A stretch of 64,000 bases of DNA from positions 2,108,001 to 2,172,000 of the forward strand of contig NC_016472.1 in assembly GCF_000226095.1 (NCBI RefSeq), in the 5' to 3' direction. Source of the stretch: Thermothelomyces thermophilus ATCC 42464 (Eukaryota; Ascomycota; Sordariomycetes; Sordariales; Chaetomiaceae). The notes under the pieces are model-generated. The model did no database searches. It was given only the letters and a program-made list of their open reading frames with translations, and was not told the DNA's origin. The position numbers were made by a program, and so were the translations under genes. The first letter of the stretch is position 1, and each line of letters starts with the position of its first letter. This document shows, piece by piece, positions 58,313 through 64,000 of the stretch.

Positions 58313-60732
58313 TCAAGCCAGCCAGCGTGTGTAGGGCGGTTGCGGGATGCGGTTTCTTGGTAAAAAAAAAAAAAAACCATCTTGGTCAGGCCTGCCTTTT
58401 TTTTAAAAAAAATTTTTTTCTCTTTTGGCTTTCATCCGCGAGGCATCTGTATAGATGATACCCCTAATTTTATTCCATAGCCTTTTTGTCCGTCTCGCTC
58501 TGCAACTTGATCCTGCTCGTTCTTAGCATCCGGAGAACAGACAAATAAGGCAAGCACTAGAAAAGAGATGGATGCCCAACTCAGTTGTTTGATATTTCGA
58601 GATTTGCAAGCGAGCTGCCTGGCAGATCGTAAGGTATCCTACATTAGGAAGGCATAAAAGTAGGATGATAGTTCGGAGGTCTAGAGGCTTATTCTCAGTC
58701 GCGCAGAGAGGGTTTTATAATTGAAGGACAGATCCAGGTGAAGGAGGGAGGGGGAGGAAGCTAGGGAAAGTCCCACCTCTCAACAACAGCGAATCAGTAT
58801 TTAGGTAAGTCTGTTACCTCAGGCAGCCAAAGGTATGTATGTACATACATACATACATACACAGTAGTGTACTCTATCTCGTAGGAAGGGTGCAGACGGC
58901 GGAACAACGAAAACCGGGAGCTTCACCGATTCTACCGTCCAGTGCTCCTGGCACAGACGACTTAGCCTACCACGTTCAATCACCAGATCCTTCTCATGAC
59001 TTGTGGATGCACCCGTTCATCTTCTTGGCATCCCATGCTCTCGGTGCTACCTGACCATTGCGCAAACGTGGGGGTTTCTCTCAGGGCACAAGTACCTTGC
59101 CTTGCCTTGCCTGCTCGCGGTTGTGAGCCAATATGACCTTCCGGAAGTACATTTCCGGAAGTACATACTTGAGCTCTGCACCAATCGAATGCAGTAGTAC
59201 TTTGATTAGCTGCATATACTTGACAGACAGCATCTTTGCATCTCGCCCGTCTCCCCTTCAATGGGGTATTCAATGGGGTAGGCACCCAAGCCCCACCAAT
59301 TGCGGCATTGCGCAAATCGTTCTCTTGTTTCAGACGCAGCCATGGTTACACGGGAGAGTCCTGTATACATATATATGTATATATATACCTAGAGATTGAA
59401 GGCTCAGAGGCGCACGACTGCGACCTGGACTGCCTGGTGGAGGCGCAGTTCCGTAACTTGGTTTCATGATTCCTGTCCTGACCAGCGCAATGGCTGTATG
59501 TAGGTATGCATGCACGCGGCAAATCTCCTCGCCCCTGACTCTACCTCCGCACTAACAGGTACAGTACATACATAACATACGTAGTTACCTTACTTACACA
59601 AAGTACCTTGTTGCAAACCACGCGCTGAATCGCCGTGCTGCCTCCAAAGTACGGCCCGACGTCTCCTGCCTCCTTCAAATGCAGCCCTCCTTGGCCTAAT
59701 TAGTGTATGGGTAGAGATGCCAGTTTTGGGGGCCCAAGACAAGTGGACGCGCATTTGCGCGCTACTGCTTGTTCTTCCACTAATTGAATACAGATTTACA
59801 TAGCACTACCAGATCATCCAACACAATCAAACAAGTAATTTCATGTCAGCACGCAAGCACTTTTTTTTTCACTACCCGGCAAATTCGCGCTCCTCATTCC
59901 CGTGTTGCTCTCCGCCATACAACGATGACACAGGTGATTGCGCAGTCTAACGTGTCGTATGTACAATCTGGAAATACTCATAGACCACACCACCTTTGTG
60001 CGGCGTAAAGGTGTTGCCAAGAGCCGGGCCCCGATTTTTGGGCCGCACAGGCTGAAAGCCGACAGTAAATGATGTATGAGAATGTACCTACCCGGATTAC
60101 TACATAGGTGGATTGGATTCACTCTGCGTGGTTCTCCATCAAGCAGCCGACAAGACTAGCGCAAGATACGCAAGTCGGCTGTTCAGTGCCGAGGACGTTT
60201 CCATCAAATAACAGCCAGAGACCTTTGTGCGCAATGGCAGGTGCTCTCGTGAAGAACTCCTTCCTATACTCGCCAGTCGAGTGGAATTGAATTTTGTAGA
60301 CGGGTACTATGTAGTCATTTTCGGAGTGCTGCAGGGGACTGATTGGTCCGTCAAGCCCAGCCTGATCGACCGAATTGACCAATCAGACCTACCTTGTTTC
60401 ACCGATATGGAAGTCACCAGGCGTGGGTGTGCCGTTTGGCGTGTAAGCGCAGACAGAGGACGAGGTGAGAGGCTCTGAGGTTGCGGCATGGTTATGAGGG
60501 CACAGAAAAACGAGCGGGCGGTCCACGCTCTGCTAGCCTCATCTCCTTCTCACCTCCAAGTACTACTCCATAGAAGAGGACGTCATCCCGAAGTTTTCGG
60601 AGTACGCTGGCCCTCTCGGTGGTGCCTCATCAGTTTTGTTTGACGTCGGCTCGTGCCGTATTGTTGTTGTCTCGGCTGCACCTCACGCCCTACTAACCGT
60701 TAGCTTCGGCATCTGGAGGCGCGGGGCCAACC
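58313..60732. other. intergenic, DUF8004 gene to zinc-cluster gene
   Basis: 2.4 kb. It contains A/T homopolymers right after the stop (58362-58430), a CATA repeat at about 58836-58861, a duplicated TCCGGAAGTACAT word (59140-59167), a duplicated TCAATGGGGTA word (59258-59280), and a TA-rich stretch near 59365-59390. No gene seen. Confidence 0.5.
58836..58861 (+). repeat. (CATA)n microsatellite
   Basis: About five CATA units preceded by GTATGTATGTA, which makes the block partly self-complementary. Confidence 0.85.
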
Positions 60733-62721
60733 ATGTCTGACAACGCAGACCGCTTCATGCTCGATGTGGTTATGGAATCTGTGCCCCACAGGGACATTGA
60801 TGCCCAGGAAACCGCAAGTAGCTCGGCGTCGGCCGAGGACTGCTCGGACTTCTTTGACTTCGATGCATACTATAACCCCGGCGTGGAAACCGATGTAACC
60901 ACGCCCCCCTCAGAAGGGGAGCCCGCCGACGGCAGTTTGCCCCTGGCCCAGGGTACTACCCTGGCGAAGAATCCCAGCCACGCCGAGGACACCCCCATGC
61001 CAGATGCCCCAGCCCAGGAGTCTCAATCTCTCAATCTCTGGCCACAGCTTTCTGGCCCTCAGCCTCCACGCGATAAAGTGATCTTCCTGGAGTCGTCGCC
61101 TTCTCCACAGCCCTCTGGAGAGATGAGTCCTAAAAGACCGCCCCAGGTGCGCTCGGCCTCGGGCCAAAGAACACGAGTCATCAAAGACCTGGATAAGACG
61201 AATAAGGTCCGGGAGCGTGGGGCTTGTTACCATTGCAAGATAAACAAGAAAGGCGTAGGTGACCTTCTTGTATTTCTGCGCGGTACGTTCCAGCCCATGC
61301 TGACGGTCGATTCCAGTGCGATGATGCAGAGATTTGCAAGGAGTGCAGCAAGCGGTTCGAAAAAAAGCCGTCCTGTTCCAAGCGTGCATGCATCCGGAAG
61401 CCGCTGAAGGAAATGATCCCGCCAAAGCTCGGTAGGCTTCATCTGCCATGTCCCGCCGGGTAACGGCGACGCTGACTCGTCCACAGGGAGATGGAACTGG
61501 GCAAACCCATCGCTCCTGATGCCCGGTCGCAACCAGTTCGAGGCTGGCGCCGAATCCGTTTTCTGTTCCCTATCCGTGAACGGACCCTACTTGGAACTCC
61601 GTGCGAGTCGGTTCGCACTTGCGAACGAGAGACAGGACGGAGTCCAGAGCTTTCAAGGGGTTGGCATCATGCCATCCGACCTTCCTTCGGATGAGAACAT
61701 TTATCTTTGGATGGAACGGCAAATACTGGCCGAGAACAAGCCGAGATTTGAAGCGTATATGGACAAATTGCTTGTCGGTTTAGCAAGTCAGCAGCGAGCA
61801 AGACCGCAGCCGTGGGCCCGTCAGATACCCGAGCAACTGGTTCTGGAGACTCTTAGGATGCGGTGCATGTGCAAGGTCTGGAGTGCCAAGCAACTCTTTC
61901 TCGAGCAGCGCAAGGCCCAGATATCGCCATTCGATATAAGATTTGCATCAATGAAAGACTCCCTTCGGCTACTTGCAGGCCGAAGGATCTCGGAACTCGA
62001 GCGGAAGATCACCGAAGACCTTGAGAAATATCTCGGACGAAAAGAACCGACGTCGACCCACCCGATGATACTTGTTGTCAAGTGTAAGTAAAAGCCGGGC
62101 TGGCCGCCCCCTTCGCGGTCGCCTCGGGGAATGCTCGCTCCTGTGAATGCCGCTCCCAAGACAACCCCGGGACAGTTCAATAAGGACTAGGTGACTGACA
62201 CTGTAGATAGGGGTGCTGTTGTGGCAGATGATATTGATATACCGGCAGTCCTTGAGCTTGGTGTTGGAGCAGCAGCAAACCAACGCCGAGCCAATATCCT
62301 ACGGAGGTTAGTATGCCCCCATTAGTATGAGTGTTCAAACCAGTGACTGACCCGAGAGATCAGTGATGCCTGATCCCGCATGGAGGCATGATTTCAGGAA
62401 CGAGACAATACAGCTACTTGAGGCCGTCATTGTCATATACTCGGAGGTGTTTCAAAAGAACACCACGATCGAGAAGGTTATGACCGCCGAACTCCCGTTT
62501 TACCCGGATGACGTCGTGGATCTTCACACGACGCATCGGAAGGCGTGGCAGGCGCTTCCTGGCTTCTGTAAGTCTTTCATATGAGCTATCGTCAAACGGA
62601 ACGGCACTAACCTCAAGGATTAGACGCGAAAATATCAGGTCAGGTGTTCCCCACTGACGATCTGATCGTTGAGTGTTTCGCGGCAAAGGAGGCGAAGCTC
62701 CTGGCAAGGGCCCGACCTTAG
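60733..62721 (+). CDS. orphan protein with a seven-cysteine zinc-cluster motif
   Basis: Possible DNA-binding regulator; no named family recognised. Six exons are proposed (60733-61254, 61317-61431, 61487-62083, 62207-62306, 62359-62567, 62624-62721) giving 372 residues. The N-terminal 160 residues are acidic and Pro/Ser-rich (FFDFDAYYNPGVETDVTTPP). Residues 165-199 read C-x2-C-x6-C-x5-C-x2-C-x9-C-x4-C (ACYHCKINKKGCDDAEICKE and on), close to the fungal Zn2Cys6 pattern but with a seventh cysteine and a long last loop. Intron 1 falls inside the cluster. The rest is helical (ENIYLWMERQILAENKPRFE, RQIPEQLVLETLRMRCMCKV) and ends in VECFAAKEAKLLARARP. The exon 5 acceptor (GAGAG at 62354-62358) is weak; the stronger CAG just after it would stop the frame within four codons. 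Converges with the RTG2-like gene. Confidence 0.65.
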
Positions 62722-63056
62722 GCTGTACATACATCAGGGATGAGCTCGCCGTAAGCTTGCGGGCAGGCCGGAGGCGGACCATTGACGTATGAATCCCTGC
62801 TTGTTTCATATTCAAATCTTCGGTTGTGCTGGTTGGGAAATTATCAGCGAATGGATTGGAAACGAGAGGTGTCGGAAATATGAAGACAAACTTTCGGGCT
62901 GGGCATTGGAAAATGTATTCCGGTCAGGAGGCTTGAAGCAATATAGTGTTATCAATCGGTGCGGTGGGGAATGCGGTTATTGGAGGACCGGGAACGAGCA
63001 GCAGTCGGGCAGTCTCGGCCGTAAGCCAGCAGCAAACCAATGGCAAGGGAATCAAT
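62722..63056. other. intergenic, zinc-cluster gene to RTG2-like gene
   Basis: 335 bases between convergent stop codons. Nothing beyond the two 3' flanks was seen. Confidence 0.5.
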
Positions 63057-64000
63057 TCAACCCGAGAGCACCGAACTCTCTTTCACGAGTGGCTGAACGG
63101 TGACGGAGACTTCTCTCCCTGAGCGTCGGTGCTTCTTTAGACCCCTGAAAGTCTCGTGGATAACGTCGGGGCCAACTCCCATCGCCGCGTCCGGATTTAC
63201 CGAGATTTCCAGCTGAACCCGGATGGGATTATGATGCTGTGCCGTTGCCCGGAACCTAACGTATCGTTTAGCGCACGCTGGAGAGGCGTAAGGATTGCCA
63301 CTTACCTGATTTTATCCTGGATGGCACCTCGAGCCTTTGGCCATCCTCGCACGATTGCTGCCATCGCTGAGGTCACAGAGCCAGTATAATCGGCCCAAAA
63401 CGTCGCGTCTGGATCTGCAGCATCCATCAGAGCCCGTAGGTTCTTGTAGAGCGGCTCATCAACGGGTGCTAAGCTCGCGCCCCACCTGGCACAGGTTGTG
63501 ACACCCAGCACGGCGCGGGCGAGGTGCGTCAGCCCGGGCAGATCAGGATAACTGATCGCATTATGCAAAGCAGCAGACGCATTTGTCTCGGCGTCGCATC
63601 CCAGCTGGCTCCATATCTGCTCAGCATAGAGGGCGTCAATGCGTAAGCCAAAAATCGTAGTCGTGCTAGCCAAGTTCAAATCTGGCGGGAAAGCGGATCG
63701 TAACGCATCGAGAACCACTTCAACAGGTGCCGCGTCTGGGACGGGCTGAAAAGGCACGTGTTTCCTCAAGACGAGCCCGCAGTGACTTAATGGATTGCTG
63801 TGTCGAATTTCCGTCGGCAAGCTCATCATCAGGGCGCCTTCACGGTTGCCGCCAGAGCAGAAGGTGACGGAGCGAATTCGAGGAACAGCAGAAATGAGCG
63901 CGTCGACCACAGCCACTATGGCGGGGAACTGAGCACGCCGGCGCTTCGACATGCCAAATATCTTCCCCTCGAAGGATTTGTCGAACTCGAGCAAGTCTTT
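63057..64000 (-). CDS. RTG2-like Ppx/GppA-family protein, C-terminal part
   Basis: Fungal retrograde-regulation protein 2 type, an actin-fold relative of exopolyphosphatases; yeast Rtg2 senses mitochondrial state and controls Rtg1/3. Only the 3' part is present: a coding exon running in from the right edge to 63306 and a last exon 63255-63057. The visible protein begins KDLLEFDKSFEGKIFGMSKR and holds the family block RRAQFPAIVAVVDALISAVP with VTFCSGGNREGALMMSLP. Further on are DLPGLTHLARAVLGVTTCAR and WADYTGSVTSAMAAIVRGWP. The final exon completes VQLEISVNPDAAMGVGPDVI and ends ESSVLSG. The junction (DKI|RFRATAQ) closes in frame with GTAAGT/TTAG sites. The catalytic N-terminal half lies outside the window. 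Confidence 0.85.

Overview
The window is nuclear DNA of a filamentous ascomycete, most probably a Sordariomycete of the Sordariales (Chaetomiaceae-like). The reasons are GC-rich exons, short GT-AG introns of about 40-150 nt, pyrimidine-rich leaders, and fungal-specific families (arg-13 type ornithine carrier, RTG2-type phosphatase, DUF8004, fungal mL59, secreted GH51 and tyrosinase). I found no transposon, virus-like element, rRNA, tRNA or CRISPR array.

Layout: 1-3.6 kb, the end of an alpha/beta hydrolase gene and a secreted GH51 arabinofuranosidase; 3.65-4.7 kb, an AT-rich block without genes; 5.9-9.3 kb, 14-3-3 (+), then DPH4 J-protein and mitochondrial ribosomal protein mL59 (-); 9.7-15.7 kb, splicing helicase prp28, mitochondrial ornithine carrier arg-13 (+) and a TspO protein (-); 17.1-24.6 kb, ARS2/Serrate (+), chaperonin subunit CCT4 (-) and proteasomal ATPase RPT1 (+); 25.5-31.2 kb, a Cys-rich protein of unknown function (-), SF3b p14 (+) and a STIMATE/YPL162C-type membrane protein (+); 32.7-39.5 kb, a secreted tyrosinase and RNA polymerase I subunit RPA2 (both -); 42.2-51.4 kb, ARL8 (+), RPS16 (-), an RCR-type membrane protein (+) and a Cys-rich, fibroin-like membrane protein (+); 55-62.7 kb, a DUF8004 protein and an orphan zinc-cluster protein (+); the right edge holds the 3' part of an RTG2-like gene (-).

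Most genes are housekeeping: transcription and processing (RPA2, PRP28, SF3b p14, ARS2), translation (RPS16, mL59, DPH4), protein quality control (CCT4, RPT1), mitochondria (ARG-13, mL59, TspO) and signalling or traffic (14-3-3, ARL8). There is no operon or biosynthetic cluster. Divergent pairs such as mL59/prp28 and CCT4/RPT1 share short intergenic regions.

The least explained signals are not genes. A 10-mer, TACGGANTAC, occurs 13 times, always outside coding sequence. There is a perfect 20-bp palindrome near 44.28 kb. Several exons are very small (15, 20 and 24 nt), one intron is of GC-AG type, and one tyrosinase splice junction is awkward and sits beside a C-run.
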